From Micavibrio sp964400125 (lineage in GTDB: Bacteria > Pseudomonadota > Alphaproteobacteria > Micavibrionales > Micavibrionaceae), in contig CAYNSR010000009.1 in NCBI GenBank assembly GCA_964400125.1, forward strand, positions 44,187 to 108,186: a stretch of 64,000 bases of DNA, read 5' to 3'. Positions 1 through 8,353 of this stretch are shown one piece after another (within the stretch, counting starts at the first letter, position 1; each line of letters begins with the position of its first letter). Both the position numbers and the translations under genes were made by a program. Under the pieces are notes generated by a model. It ran no database searches. It saw only the letters and a list, made by a program, of their open reading frames with translations, and was not told where the DNA came from.

Positions 1-1215
1 GCACATTCTATAGTCGAGAATGCGAATCAAGGAACAGATACGGTTTGGTTTACCGGAGGAATTTCTCCTTCTCAGGTATATATGTGGACCGATCAGTATG
101 GCTACCTGAATTTTAAAATAGGATCGAGCCAGTATGATGTTATTCGCATGGCCGGATCTTCGCCGTTTTCAGGTTCCGATGTGCACACAAGGCTGGAGTC
201 CGTTATCTTCGATGATAGCACGGTCTGGAATTTAACGGACGGGCTTGAGTTGCGTTTGCCGGATATGACGAGTCTCAATACCTACGGGACACTTCTGAAT
301 GACACGTTCTATGCCGGAACCGGAAATTACAATATGAACGGATATGCCGGAAACGACACGTTCTACAGTGGTGTCGGGCAGTTTAATGCTTATGGCGGGG
401 CCGGAAACGACACTTATATTTTGACGGCAGGTTTCGGGGGAACGACTGGTCTCATAAGTTATGTGAACGAGTCTATCGGTCAGGGAAATGATACCGTCAG
501 AATGGCAGAAGTTTTGCCTTCCGATATTCGCCTATGGACAGATAACTGGGGTCATCTTCACCTTCAGAACAAAAATAATTCGTACGATCATCTTGTGGTT
601 TATGCGGGGCAGAGTGGCGGCCAAAGCCAAAGCACGATTGGCCAGTATCTCGAGCAGGTCGTATTTGACAATGACATGGTTTGGGACTTAACGGGAGGCT
701 TGACAATTGAGGGTTCTGGAAACGGGGAGCAATTATACGGTACAGCGTATGGCGATATTCTCCTCGGTATGGCTGGTGGCGACTCTCTGTATGGAAACGC
801 AGGGAATGATATTTTGTACGGTGGTGACGGAAATGACTATCTCCGTGGCGGTGACGGGGACGATATATTGTCCGGTCAGGCCGGGGTGGACACTCTTTAC
901 GGCAATGCGGGGGCGGATATTTTCCTTTTCGAGGCCATTTCTGCCTACAGCAATGTGGATACCATCGCTGATTTCAACCTGTCGCAAAACGATGCTATCG
1001 ACCTGTCCGACCTGCTGGGGCTGTATGACCCCCTGACGGCCGCCATCACCGATTTTGTCCAGATCACCACCAGCGGCAACAATTCCAGTCTGTTCGTGGA
1101 CCGCGATGGGCTGGCCAGCACCTATGGCTTTACCCAGATCGCCCAGATACAGGGAGTCACCGGGCTGACCGACGAGGCGGCTTTGGTGGCCAGCGGGCAT
1201 TTGATCGTTTCCTGA
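1..1215 (+). CDS. RTX calcium-binding secreted protein, C-terminal part (5' end outside window)
   Basis: The reading frame is open from base 1, so the true start lies upstream. The visible 404 residues begin with degenerate beta-rich repeats (motifs such as AGNDTF and GAGNDTY). A tight block of calcium-binding nonapeptides follows around bases 760-910 (GNAGNDILYGGDGNDYLRGG and similar). The last roughly 100 residues (ADIFLFEAISAYSNVDTIADF onward, rich in D, L and S, no Cys) match the type I secretion C-terminal target domain seen in RTX proteins. This implies calcium-dependent folding outside the cell after export by an ABC/TolC-type exporter, which is not in this window. The enzymatic or adhesive part, if any, is upstream and cannot be judged. 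An intrinsic terminator follows at 1261-1297. Confidence 0.88.
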   Translation, partial: AHSIVENANQGTDTVWFTGGISPSQVYMWTDQYGYLNFKIGSSQYDVIRMAGSSPFSGSDVHTRLESVIFDDSTVWNLTDGLELRLPDMTSLNTYGTLLNDTFYAGTGNYNMNGYAGNDTFYSGVGQFNAYGGAGNDTYILTAGFGGTTGLISYVNESIGQGNDTVRMAEVLPSDIRLWTDNWGHLHLQNKNNSYDHLVVYAGQSGGQSQSTIGQYLEQVVFDNDMVWDLTGGLTIEGSGNGEQLYGTAYGDILLGMAGGDSLYGNAGNDILYGGDGNDYLRGGDGDDILSGQAGVDTLYGNAGADIFLFEAISAYSNVDTIADFNLSQNDAIDLSDLLGLYDPLTAAITDFVQITTSGNNSSLFVDRDGLASTYGFTQIAQIQGVTGLTDEAALVASGHLIVS

Positions 1216-1260
1216 TAATAATTGCCATATTCTGGTAAAATTCCCGCCCCCGCCATCCCC

Positions 1261-1297
1261 GTAACGCGATGGCGCGGGGCGGCGTTACTCTTTTTTT
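1261..1297 (+). terminator. Rho-independent terminator after the RTX gene
   Basis: GTAACGC (1261-1267) pairs with GCGTTAC (1282-1288) across a GC-rich loop. A C and seven T follow. Confidence 0.7.
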
Positions 1298-1306
1298 AAC
1301 GCCCTC

Positions 1307-1334
1307 TTGGCACACTGGTGCAATAGGGTAGAAT
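1307..1334 (+). promoter_or_regulatory. Candidate sigma70-type promoter for the response regulator gene
   Basis: TTGGCA (1307-1312) and TAGAAT (1329-1334) are separated by 16 bp. They lie between the upstream terminator and the start codon at 1414. This is a motif match only. Confidence 0.4.
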
Positions 1335-1413
1335 ATCGGGGCGGTTTTCCTGTCCCGGGGCTGTCCGGCTTTTCCGTGGTGTTTCATTTCTGTTCTGTGG
1401 GGATTTTTCTGAT

Positions 1414-2259
1414 ATGCGCATTCTGGTGATCGATCGTGACACGCTGACCACGCAGCTCATCAGTTCGCGGCTTCAGGCGCACGGCCATGATGTCGTCGTC
1501 GAGGCGGTGAAGAATAATGCGCTGGAGCGTCTGGCGTCGGAAAGTTTCGATATGGTCTTTATCGACCCCGCCCCGTTGAGCAATGCGCGGCCCGTGATTT
1601 TAGGCATTCGCCGTTCGGTGCGGACCTACCCCTATGTTGTGCTGATGTCGCAGGGCATGGAGCGGGAAGAGGCGATTAAATCCGGCGCCAATGAGGTGCT
1701 GCTGAAGCCGATTGACGCATCGGGTCTTGAAAAAATGGTGCAGAACGCGGAGCGCCTGACGGCGCTGATCCGCCGTGTTGGCGACGAATCCGAAGATTTC
1801 CCCAGCGCCGGGGGCGTGATTGCCAAATCGGCGTTCAACCAGTTATTCCTTTCCGGTCTTGATCGCGCCGACCGCTATGGCGAACGGTCTTTTCTGGTCT
1901 TTATCGGCATTCACAACCACGCCGATATTCTGGCCATGGACGGCCCCTACGCCGCCAATACCATCGCCGCGAAATTGTCGCAGACACTGGTGCGGTTGCG
2001 GCGGCAGAGCGATATCATCGCCCAGACCGGAAAATCGGAATATGTGCTGATGTTGCAGCGCCCGCAATACGAAACCGAACCGATGGAGGCCGCCTCGCGC
2101 TTTGCCGAAGCTCTGGCCAGGGCGGAAGACATGGCCTCCGCCGGATCGACTCCGGTGGAGCTGTTCGTCTCTCTCATCGACCTCCCCGTCGGGGAACGTC
2201 ACGCCCACCATGTGATCCGCCCCGGCAGCGCGGCAGGTACGGCGGCTTCGGCGGTTTAA
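1414..2259 (+). CDS. Response regulator with receiver domain and degenerate GGDEF-like domain
   Basis: 281 aa. Residues 1-115 form a CheY-like receiver: RILVIDRD at the start, a candidate phospho-acceptor Asp at about 51 (FIDPAP), and the conserved Lys at about 98 (LLKPID). Residues 140-255 have the layout of a diguanylate cyclase domain: a helix with FNQLFLSGLDRADRYGE, a FLVFIGIHNH strand where a metal-binding Asp is expected, and a DIIAQTGKSEYVLML strand where the GGDEF loop belongs. The GGDEF signature itself is replaced by TGKSE, so cyclase activity is unlikely and a protein-interaction or sensor role is more plausible (inference). It is a single gene, with a candidate promoter upstream and a structured repeat downstream. 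Confidence 0.75.
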   Translation: MRILVIDRDTLTTQLISSRLQAHGHDVVVEAVKNNALERLASESFDMVFIDPAPLSNARPVILGIRRSVRTYPYVVLMSQGMEREEAIKSGANEVLLKPIDASGLEKMVQNAERLTALIRRVGDESEDFPSAGGVIAKSAFNQLFLSGLDRADRYGERSFLVFIGIHNHADILAMDGPYAANTIAAKLSQTLVRLRRQSDIIAQTGKSEYVLMLQRPQYETEPMEAASRFAEALARAEDMASAGSTPVELFVSLIDLPVGERHAHHVIRPGSAAGTAASAV

Positions 2260-2286
2260 GTGTCTCTTTCAAAACGCCACCCCCGG

Positions 2287-2393
2287 CGTCATTCCCCGAA
2301 TTTTTGCCTGCAAAAATTTCAGGGGAATCCATGACTATCCATATCTTATGGATTGCCTTAGAATTTTCCGTGCGGAAAATTCAGGCAATGACG
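2287..2393. repeat. Two-hairpin palindromic repeat, copy A
   Basis: A 107-bp unit bounded by CGTCATT and AATGACG. It is built of two adjacent hairpins. The first pairs ATTCCCC with GGGGAAT around a second GAATTTTTGC/GCAAAAATTTC stem. The second pairs ATTGCCT with AGGCAAT around GAATTTTCC/GGAAAATTC. ATCCAT and ATGGAT near the middle pair with each other. The same plan is seen at 37225-37326 and as a half unit at 38975-39005. It lies in a non-coding gap. Confidence 0.75.
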
Positions 2394-2420
2394 ATGCAAT
2401 AGCGGGCTTTAAAAAACCGC

Positions 2421-2450
2421 TTGACAAAAAGAACAAAACATGAACATAAT
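2421..2450 (+). promoter_or_regulatory. Strong candidate promoter (TTGACA / CATAAT)
   Basis: TTGACA at 2421-2426 and CATAAT at 2445-2450 are separated by 18 bp. Transcription would start near 2457, about 30 bp before a terminator-like hairpin and about 90 bp before the next start codon. Confidence 0.6.
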
Positions 2451-2483
2451 GCCTTTCATAACAGGCAAGCTGTATCAACCAAA

Positions 2484-2520
2484 AGGTGCCGGATTCCCCA
2501 AGGGTCCGGCCCTTTTTTTG
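2484..2520 (+). terminator. Intrinsic terminator in a leader (attenuator or small-RNA end)
   Basis: GCCGGA (2488-2493) pairs with TCCGGC (2505-2510), extended by AAAGG/CCTTT, and is followed by a run of seven T. It sits between a strong promoter (2421-2450) and the ribosome binding site (AAGGAG, about 2532) of the next gene. It would therefore either end a short RNA of about 65 nt or attenuate that gene. Confidence 0.6.
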
Positions 2521-2545
2521 TTTTTTCGATCAAGGAGACCACGCC

Positions 2546-2881
2546 ATGACCACGATGATGCCGACGGATATGAACAACCACCCGATCCCGGCGGTGCGCC
2601 TCAAAGGGGGCGGCGCCCATGCCATCGCCGCCGGGGCCGCCAGCGCCCGCAATGAAACGCCGTTCGACGCGGGCACGCAGGTGGTCAGTCTTTATGCGAC
2701 CGTCCCCGTTTATGTCCGGTTCGGCGGTGCGACGGTCAGCGCCACGGCGTCGGACCATTATTTTCCCGCCGGGGTCTATTACGACTTTTCCCTCGGCGGC
2801 GACAAGATTGCCCATTACACGCATCTGGCCGTGTTGCGCGTCAGCGGCGACGGCATGGTTTATGTGTCGGAGAAGGAATAA
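2546..2881 (+). CDS. Hypothetical small beta-rich protein
   Basis: 111 aa, starting MTTMMPTDMN. The start is chosen at 2546 because AAGGAG lies 9-14 bases upstream, after the leader terminator; an upstream in-frame ATG at 2486 lies inside that terminator. There is no signal peptide or membrane segment. The sequence is Gly/Ala/Val-rich with alternating strands (VVSLYATVPVYVRFGG, HYFPAGVYYDFSLGGDKIAHY). It recalls small virion-associated beta proteins of phages, but I cannot name a family. It is convergent with recR, with only 8 bp between the stops. Confidence 0.6.
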   Translation: MTTMMPTDMNNHPIPAVRLKGGGAHAIAAGAASARNETPFDAGTQVVSLYATVPVYVRFGGATVSATASDHYFPAGVYYDFSLGGDKIAHYTHLAVLRVSGDGMVYVSEKE

Positions 2882-2889
2882 GGGGGGCG

Positions 2890-3504
2890 TCAGGCCCGCG
2901 ATTTCATCGCCGTGGCGATGGTGCCGTCGTCAAGATAATCGAGATCGCCGCCCACCGGAATACCGTGCGCCAGACGCGAAATCCTGACATTTTTGCCCTG
3001 CAGGCGGTCGCCCAGATAATGCGCGGTGGCCTGACCGTCAACGGTGGCGGACAGGGCCATGATGATTTCCGTGCCAGCGATGTCACCTGCGCCGCCGGGG
3101 TCGATGCGGTCAAGCAAGGGCTGGATACGCAGGTCGCGCGGCCCCACCCCGTCCAGCGCCGAGAGCAAGCCGCCCAGAATATGATAGCGGCCCTTATAGC
3201 TTCCGGTGCGCTCGATCGCCCACAAATCGGAAACCCCGGCCACGACGCAAATCTGGTCGGCGCGCCGTTCAGGCGCGGTGCAAATGCGGCAGGGATCATT
3301 CATGTCGAGATTGCCGCAAATCTGACAGGCGCGGACCTGTTCCGCCGCCACATCCAGCGCATGGGATAATTGCCGCATGGCCCCGTCGCGATGGGTCAGC
3401 AGGTGCAATGCGATGCGCCGGGCCGAACGCGGACCAAGGCCGGGCAGGGCGGCCAGCGCCCGGATCAACTGGTCCAGCGGCCCTTCATCGCGAAAATGTC
3501 TCAT
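2890..3504 (-). CDS. recR: Recombination mediator RecR
   Basis: 204 aa, the usual length for RecR. An N-terminal helix-hairpin-helix (LPGLGPRSARRIALHLL, about 20-36) is followed by a four-Cys zinc site (C60, C63, C72, C75) and a Toprim domain (about 82-175, with GGLLSALDGVGP and GTEIIMALSATVDGQATAHYL). RecR acts with RecO/RecF to load RecA on gapped DNA. Its ATG overlaps the stop of the upstream reductase gene as ATGA, which suggests translational coupling. In many bacteria recR follows dnaX and a YbaB-family gene; here it instead ends an ftsK-lolA-reductase run. Confidence 0.95.
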   Translation of the reverse strand: MRHFRDEGPLDQLIRALAALPGLGPRSARRIALHLLTHRDGAMRQLSHALDVAAEQVRACQICGNLDMNDPCRICTAPERRADQICVVAGVSDLWAIERTGSYKGRYHILGGLLSALDGVGPRDLRIQPLLDRIDPGGAGDIAGTEIIMALSATVDGQATAHYLGDRLQGKNVRISRLAHGIPVGGDLDYLDDGTIATAMKSRA

Positions 3505-4232
3505 GGGCCCGTCCCGGGCCCGCCATGCAGGGCGGCAATTTTGGCGTCGTCACCGCGAATACCCTCCGCTGTTGCGCCGTGTTGCAGCAGCACCGGTAAT
3601 ATCGTCCCGATCATGCCCGGCGGCCCGGAGAGATAGATGATTTTTCCGGTAAAATCGCCCTCGTTCTTCAATGCGGCTTCATGCACCAGCCCGTCGCCTT
3701 CATCTTCGATCACGGGAATATAGCGAAAGGCCGGGTTTTGCGCGGCGAGGGCGCGGAACGCATCCGCGATATAAAGATCGGCGGCGCTCTTCCCGCCCCA
3801 GTACAATGTGACCGGGCCGCCATGGCCGCGATGCAGCAGATCGGCAACCAGTGCCCGGATCGGGGAAATGCCCATGCCCCCGGCAATCAGCACCAGCGCG
3901 GGCGGCGTGGGTACGAGATCTTTTTGCGCCAGCGTCGCCTTGCCGAAGGGACCGCGCAAGGTGAGCGCATCGCCGGTCTTCAGCATCGTCACCGCGTATT
4001 GGTTCGCCCCGCTGCGGTGATTGTTGCGGATGTGGAATTCGAGAATATTTTCATGCGGGGCGCTGGCGATGGAATAGGGGCGCGGTGGAAAACCGGCAAA
4101 GGAAAGCTCCATAAACTGCCCCGCCAGCCATGCGACGCTGCCGTTGACGCGCACGCGCAGGATGCGGATATCCGGATGCGGGGCAAGAATATCCTCGACC
4201 AGAGCCTGAATCGGGGTGGCAGGATTATTCAT
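3501..4232 (-). CDS. FAD/NAD(P)H-dependent ferredoxin-reductase-type oxidoreductase
   Basis: 243 aa from MNNPATPIQ. The start at 4232 is chosen because the longer frame runs back through lolA. The N-terminal FAD-binding barrel carries the RPYSIAS signature (Arg-x-Tyr-Ser, binds FAD) at about residue 50. The NAD(P)-binding half carries VLIAGGMGISPIRAL (about 115-130) and LSGPPGMIG near the C-terminus. There is no iron-sulfur domain, so it probably works as a flavin or ferredoxin reductase; the electron partner is unknown. Its start overlaps the lolA stop by 8 bp and its stop overlaps recR as ATGA, so the three genes look co-transcribed. Confidence 0.8.
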   Translation of the reverse strand: MNNPATPIQALVEDILAPHPDIRILRVRVNGSVAWLAGQFMELSFAGFPPRPYSIASAPHENILEFHIRNNHRSGANQYAVTMLKTGDALTLRGPFGKATLAQKDLVPTPPALVLIAGGMGISPIRALVADLLHRGHGGPVTLYWGGKSAADLYIADAFRALAAQNPAFRYIPVIEDEGDGLVHEAALKNEGDFTGKIIYLSGPPGMIGTILPVLLQHGATAEGIRGDDAKIAALHGGPGTGP

Positions 4233-4857
4233 TAAACGATTTCCTGCCCTTCGGATCGTGATAGACGAAAAGATTCGACTCAAGCCGCAGGCCGGTTTGC
4301 AACTGGAACAATTCGACTTCGACGATTTGGCCCTGCGCATCGACGATACGCCATTTTTTCAACTGCATCGGGTTTTCGGAAAAGCCCAGTGTCATCGACC
4401 CCGCACCGGGGTCTTTGGCCTGAATCAGCGTGACTTGCAACAACCCGCCCCCGCGCATGACGCGCTCCACCGCGATATCGCCTTGCAGGCGGATATCCGC
4501 ACGCAACAGGAAATCCGCCAGTGTCTGGCCGATGGGCGCATTGGATTGTTCACCGAGCTGCCCGTCATAGAAATAAATCAGCATGCCGTCGGCAACGATA
4601 AAATCCGTGGCCGGGGGGTCGTATTCAAACCGCAGGCGTCCGGGGCGGTTCAGGTAAAACGTCCCGATGCGTTGCGACCCATCGGCAGCGGTCAGCAAAA
4701 ACCGCGCCTTGGCTGTGGTCAGGGATTGCAGATAGGTCTCCACCGCACGGATGGACGGGGCCATGTCGGTCATGGCCCCCGGGGTTTGCGCCGGAGCCGG
4801 GGCCGGGGACAGGAAAAGAACGCAACAGGCCATCAGGCCAAAAAGAAACTGTTTCAT
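4225..4857 (-). CDS. lolA: Outer-membrane lipoprotein carrier protein LolA family
   Basis: 210 aa with a clear Sec signal peptide (MKQFLFGLMACCVLFLSPAP, cleavage after APAQ). The mature part has the LolA beta-barrel pattern: VETYLQSLTTAKARFLL, then GTFYLNRPGRLRFEYDPPATDFIVADGMLIYFYD, and a late LKKWRIVDAQGQIVEVELF. LolA ferries lipoproteins across the periplasm to the outer membrane. Its position after ftsK matches the ftsK-lolA order known in many proteobacteria. 188 bp separate it from ftsK, so it may also have its own promoter. Confidence 0.88.
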   Translation of the reverse strand: MKQFLFGLMACCVLFLSPAPAPAQTPGAMTDMAPSIRAVETYLQSLTTAKARFLLTAADGSQRIGTFYLNRPGRLRFEYDPPATDFIVADGMLIYFYDGQLGEQSNAPIGQTLADFLLRADIRLQGDIAVERVMRGGGLLQVTLIQAKDPGAGSMTLGFSENPMQLKKWRIVDAQGQIVEVELFQLQTGLRLESNLFVYHDPKGRKSFNE

Positions 4858-5045
4858 GGTTCCTTTTTATCGGAACGATACGGCAAAAGAAAGACACCTT
4901 CGCGGAGATTCCATGTCCCCGTGCGCCCTTGGGCCGCCGCCTTGCGCATTACGGCCCGCTGATTCCGGCCAGAACGGGAGAAAATCTCCCGATTTGTACC
5001 GGACTGGCTACAGGCGTAGAGATAAAAACAGTCGCGCTATGTGCG

Positions 5046-7475
5046 TCACGCATCGCTGTAATCGCTGACCAAAACCTCACGTTTGCCGACGGCATTGGCC
5101 TTGCTGACCACGCCTTGACGTTCCATTTCCTCGATGATCCGTGCGGCGCGGTTATAGCCGATTTGCAGATGGCGCTGGATGAAGGAGGTGGAGGCTTTCC
5201 CTTCGCGGGCGATGATAGCGACGGCTTCGTCATAGAGTTCATCGACCGACGATCCGCCGCCTTCGCCGTCTTCGCCGAACAGGGCGGCCATCATTTCGGA
5301 ATCGCCGAAGCCGCCTTCGGTAACGTCGTCGATATAGGCGGGTTCGCCTTGCGCTTTCAGGTGGCTGACGACCTGTTCGATTTCATCGTCGGACACAAAC
5401 GGGCCGTGGACGCGGATGACGCGCCCACCGGAGGCCATATACAGCATGTCGCCGCGCCCGAGCAATTGTTCGGCCCCGCCTTCGCCGAGGATGGTGCGGG
5501 AGTCGATTTTCGATGTCACCTGAAACGAGATCCGGGTCGGGAAATTGGCCTTGATAACCCCGGTGATGACATCGACGGACGGGCGCTGCGTCGCCATGAT
5601 GATATGGATTCCGGCGGCGCGGGCCATTTGCGCCAGCCTTTGAATGGCGTTTTCGACATCCTTTCCGGCGACCAGCATCAGATCGGCGAATTCATCGACG
5701 ATCACGACGATATAGGGCAGTTCTTCCATATCCATGGGCTGTTCTTCATAGACGGGCTTGCCAGTGTCGGAATCAAAACCGGTCTGAACCTTGCGCATCA
5801 GCATTTCGCCTTTTTTGCGCGCTTCGCGCAGGCGTTCGTTATAGCCGTCGATATTGCGCACGCCCAGTTTCGACATGGCGCGGTAGCGGTCTTCCATTTC
5901 CTTGACCGTCCATTTCAGCGCCACCACCGCCTTGCCCGGTTCGGTGACGACGGGGGACAGCAGATGCGGAATGTCATTATAGACCGACAGCTCCAGCATT
6001 TTCGGATCGATCATGATGAAGCGGCATTTTTCCGGCGGCAGGCGGAAGAGCAGCGACAGGATCATGGTGTTGACCGCCACGGATTTCCCCGACCCCGTCG
6101 TCCCCGCCACCAGCAAATGCGGCATACGCGCCAGATCGGCGATGATCGGGTCTCCGGCGATATTTTTCCCCAGAATAAGCGGCAGGGCAGCGGTCGATTC
6201 AAGGGATGCGTTGCTTTCAAGGAGTTCGCGCATCGACACCATCTGGCGGCGGCGATTGGGGAGTTCAATGCCGATGACGTTACGGCCCGGAATCACGGCA
6301 GAACGCACCGATGTCGCCGACATGGACCGGGCGATATCGTCGGACAGGCCGATGACCCGCGAGGTCTTGGTGCCGGGGGAGGGTTCGAGTTCATACAGCG
6401 TCACCACAGGCCCGGGATGGATCGAAACGATGTCGCCCTGCACGTTGAAATCTTCTAAAACATTACGCAGCATGTCAGCATTTTTTTGCAAGACGGCTTC
6501 TTCGTGTTCGGGGTCGTGTTCGCTTTCTGGCAGTTCGTTGAGTAACTCCAGCGGCGGCAATTCCCATTCACCGCCCGAGGCCAGCGCCAAAGACCCCTGA
6601 CGGTTGCGGGATTTCTGTTTTTTGGCGGATTTGTTTTTCCTGACGATTCTTGCGGCGGCATCCTCGTCAACATCTTCCTCTTCCTCGGTTTCGTCTTCAT
6701 CGGCGGCGCTCAGGACCGGAGCGCGGCGCAGGATTTTTTTCTTCACGGCGGCGCGCGCCGGGGGCGTGTAGGACGGGTCGGAATAATGGCGAATCCAGTC
6801 ATGAAAGGCTGTGATAATCGCGATGCCGCGCCGGGCGATATCGCAGCAAAACGACCAGATAATCGCACCGATCATCCGCCATTCCGCCACGCCGATCGCA
6901 AGGGCAAAGGGCAGCATGACAATCGCCAGCATTGCCGCGACAATCGCCATGGCGGTATGGGATTGTTCCCCGAACAGCCCGGCGAAGCTTCCGGCGAGAC
7001 CGTCGAGCATGATCGTGCCGCCCGCGCCGCCCAGAAACGGATGCACCATCCATCCGGCGGAAGGAATGCGGGCAAAGGCCACCGCCATCAGCAAGGTGGT
7101 CGCAATCATCAGCGCAAGACGCACAGGCAGAGGAGAAATTGCCTGCCGCCGGACGATGCGCCAGCCCCAGAAGGCCGCGATCAATCCGAAAAACGCACCC
7201 GCGACGCCGATGGTCTGCAACAACAGATCGGCAATGACGGCCCCGGGACCGCCCATCATGTTGCGCACCGGGGCGTCGATTGCGGCAGCGGTGTTCCATG
7301 ACGGGTCGGCGGCATGATAGCTGCCCATGGCGATCAGGATGCCCGCCCCGCCCAGAATCAGGGCAAGGCCAAAACCATCGACCAGCCGGTTGGCGATAAA
7401 GGCCTGCATGGCTTCGGGGATAAAGGCATCGAAAGGCCCGGTTTTTTTCCGGGTATTGCGGCGGGCGCGGGGCAT
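5046..7475 (-). CDS. ftsK: DNA translocase FtsK
   Basis: 809 aa. About four membrane segments lie in residues 25-190 (starting LVDGFGLALILGGAGILIAMG). A charged linker at about 215-285 is rich in Lys, Glu and Asp. The alpha/beta translocase motor follows, with Walker A GTTGSGKS at about 457-464 and Walker B-type VVIVDEFADLM. The C-terminal winged-helix gamma domain (DELYDEAVAIIAREGKASTSFIQRHLQIGYNRA) recognises KOPS sites and activates XerCD. It couples chromosome dimer resolution to septation at the inner membrane. The linker is short compared with enteric FtsK, as is usual in alphaproteobacteria. Confidence 0.97.
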   Translation of the reverse strand: MPRARRNTRKKTGPFDAFIPEAMQAFIANRLVDGFGLALILGGAGILIAMGSYHAADPSWNTAAAIDAPVRNMMGGPGAVIADLLLQTIGVAGAFFGLIAAFWGWRIVRRQAISPLPVRLALMIATTLLMAVAFARIPSAGWMVHPFLGGAGGTIMLDGLAGSFAGLFGEQSHTAMAIVAAMLAIVMLPFALAIGVAEWRMIGAIIWSFCCDIARRGIAIITAFHDWIRHYSDPSYTPPARAAVKKKILRRAPVLSAADEDETEEEEDVDEDAAARIVRKNKSAKKQKSRNRQGSLALASGGEWELPPLELLNELPESEHDPEHEEAVLQKNADMLRNVLEDFNVQGDIVSIHPGPVVTLYELEPSPGTKTSRVIGLSDDIARSMSATSVRSAVIPGRNVIGIELPNRRRQMVSMRELLESNASLESTAALPLILGKNIAGDPIIADLARMPHLLVAGTTGSGKSVAVNTMILSLLFRLPPEKCRFIMIDPKMLELSVYNDIPHLLSPVVTEPGKAVVALKWTVKEMEDRYRAMSKLGVRNIDGYNERLREARKKGEMLMRKVQTGFDSDTGKPVYEEQPMDMEELPYIVVIVDEFADLMLVAGKDVENAIQRLAQMARAAGIHIIMATQRPSVDVITGVIKANFPTRISFQVTSKIDSRTILGEGGAEQLLGRGDMLYMASGGRVIRVHGPFVSDDEIEQVVSHLKAQGEPAYIDDVTEGGFGDSEMMAALFGEDGEGGGSSVDELYDEAVAIIAREGKASTSFIQRHLQIGYNRAARIIEEMERQGVVSKANAVGKREVLVSDYSDA

Positions 7476-7746
7476 GTTTTGAAAACCTGTGATCTGGAAA
7501 GGACCGGAGGGCCGGACAAGAGAACGGCAGTAGAAGTGGAATTGTACCGTTCCGCGCAGGTCCGCACAAGATTTCCTTCATGTTTGCCGTTACGGGCGGC
7601 CCCGTGTGGAAAGCGCCTGTGGACAAGAGTGTTGTGTTAACCATTCCTTAAGGTTTTGCGCTGCATCCTGCCGTGGAGTCTTGTTTCAAGGATTGCCCGT
7701 CCGGGTGATTCGTTTTCGGGAAAAATGCCGGAAAAAGAAGGGAAGA

Positions 7747-8115
7747 ATGGGAATGGCCCAGAGCGCAGCAATGCACGACGCCCGCAAGGCGAATATCGAA
7801 TACACCGTCTACACCTTCCAGCGCGGGGAGGGGAATGCCAAATCACTTGAACGCTGGCAAAAACAGGACAGCTTTTCCGATATCTCGAGCGCAGTCGAAA
7901 AAGCAGAAAGCCTTTACAATACGGGCAGTTATTGCAAGGTCGAGATCAAGCAAAAATACGTCGATCCGAAAAACAACCGGGTCATTGATGCGACCCTGAA
8001 AACCTATGAGAGCAAGGTCAAACACTCCGTCGGTCATGTCGCCCTGACCGGCATGGCAGCGGCGCTGGGGCTGATTGCCTTTCTCGTGGCCTATTATTTC
8101 GGGCAACAGCATTAG
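7747..8115 (+). CDS. Hypothetical tail-anchored protein
   Basis: 122 aa from ATG 7747 (AAGAAGGGA just upstream; an alternative ATG lies at 7753). Residues 1-95 are soluble and mixed charge (NIEYTVYTFQRGEGNAKSLERWQKQ). A single hydrophobic helix ends the protein (VALTGMAAALGLIAFLVAYYF) with only GQQH after it, which indicates a C-tail membrane anchor with the bulk in the cytoplasm. The family is not recognised. It is divergent from ftsK across about 270 bp and closed by a strong terminator. Confidence 0.6.
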   Translation: MGMAQSAAMHDARKANIEYTVYTFQRGEGNAKSLERWQKQDSFSDISSAVEKAESLYNTGSYCKVEIKQKYVDPKNNRVIDATLKTYESKVKHSVGHVALTGMAAALGLIAFLVAYYFGQQH

Positions 8116-8139
8116 GAGCCGCTATCGCCATGGCCGAAA

Positions 8140-8169
8140 CCAAAAACCCCCGGGACCGGGGGTTTTTGG
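8140..8169. terminator. Bidirectional intrinsic terminator
   Basis: A perfect 12-bp stem, CCAAAAACCCCC (8140-8151) with GGGGGTTTTTGG (8158-8169), around a 6-base loop. The stem itself supplies a T tract on either strand, serving the convergent genes on both sides. Confidence 0.85.
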
Positions 8170-8176
8170 TGTGCGC

Positions 8177-8353
8177 TTATTCTTCGGTGACTTGCCCCAG
8201 CGGGTCGTGTTCGACCAGTGCGGCGACATCTTCGAAGATGCTGGCGTTTTCCGTCATTGCTTCCTGCAAAGGCGGGTTTTGTTCCGCCAGTGTCCGGAAA
8301 AACGAGGCGGCGTCCCGCAGGAGCCGCGCCGCGATTTCAGCATGCGTCGTCAT
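8177..8353 (-). CDS. Small acidic protein coupled to efp
   Basis: 58 aa, beginning MTTHAEIAARLLRDAASF and ending GQVTEE. The start codon overlaps the efp stop by one base (TAATG), a classic coupling arrangement, and a strong terminator lies directly after it. It is predicted to be mostly helical (LLRDAASFFRTLAEQ, QEAMTENASIFEDVAALVEHD), acidic, and without a membrane segment or Cys. The function is unknown. The tight linkage to EF-P suggests expression in the same unit, not necessarily a shared function. Confidence 0.65.
   Translation of the reverse strand: MTTHAEIAARLLRDAASFFRTLAEQNPPLQEAMTENASIFEDVAALVEHDPLGQVTEE

Noticed and set aside
2486..2545. Upstream ATG start for the small gene at 2546
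   Set aside because: It lies within the leader terminator hairpin and lacks a ribosome site, while AAGGAG precedes 2546.
4929..6458. Long plus-strand reading frame (about 509 codons) opposite ftsK
   Set aside because: It is the antisense of a clear FtsK gene with conserved motor motifs; its translation is His/Asp/Gly-rich low complexity, typical of a shadow frame in GC-rich DNA.
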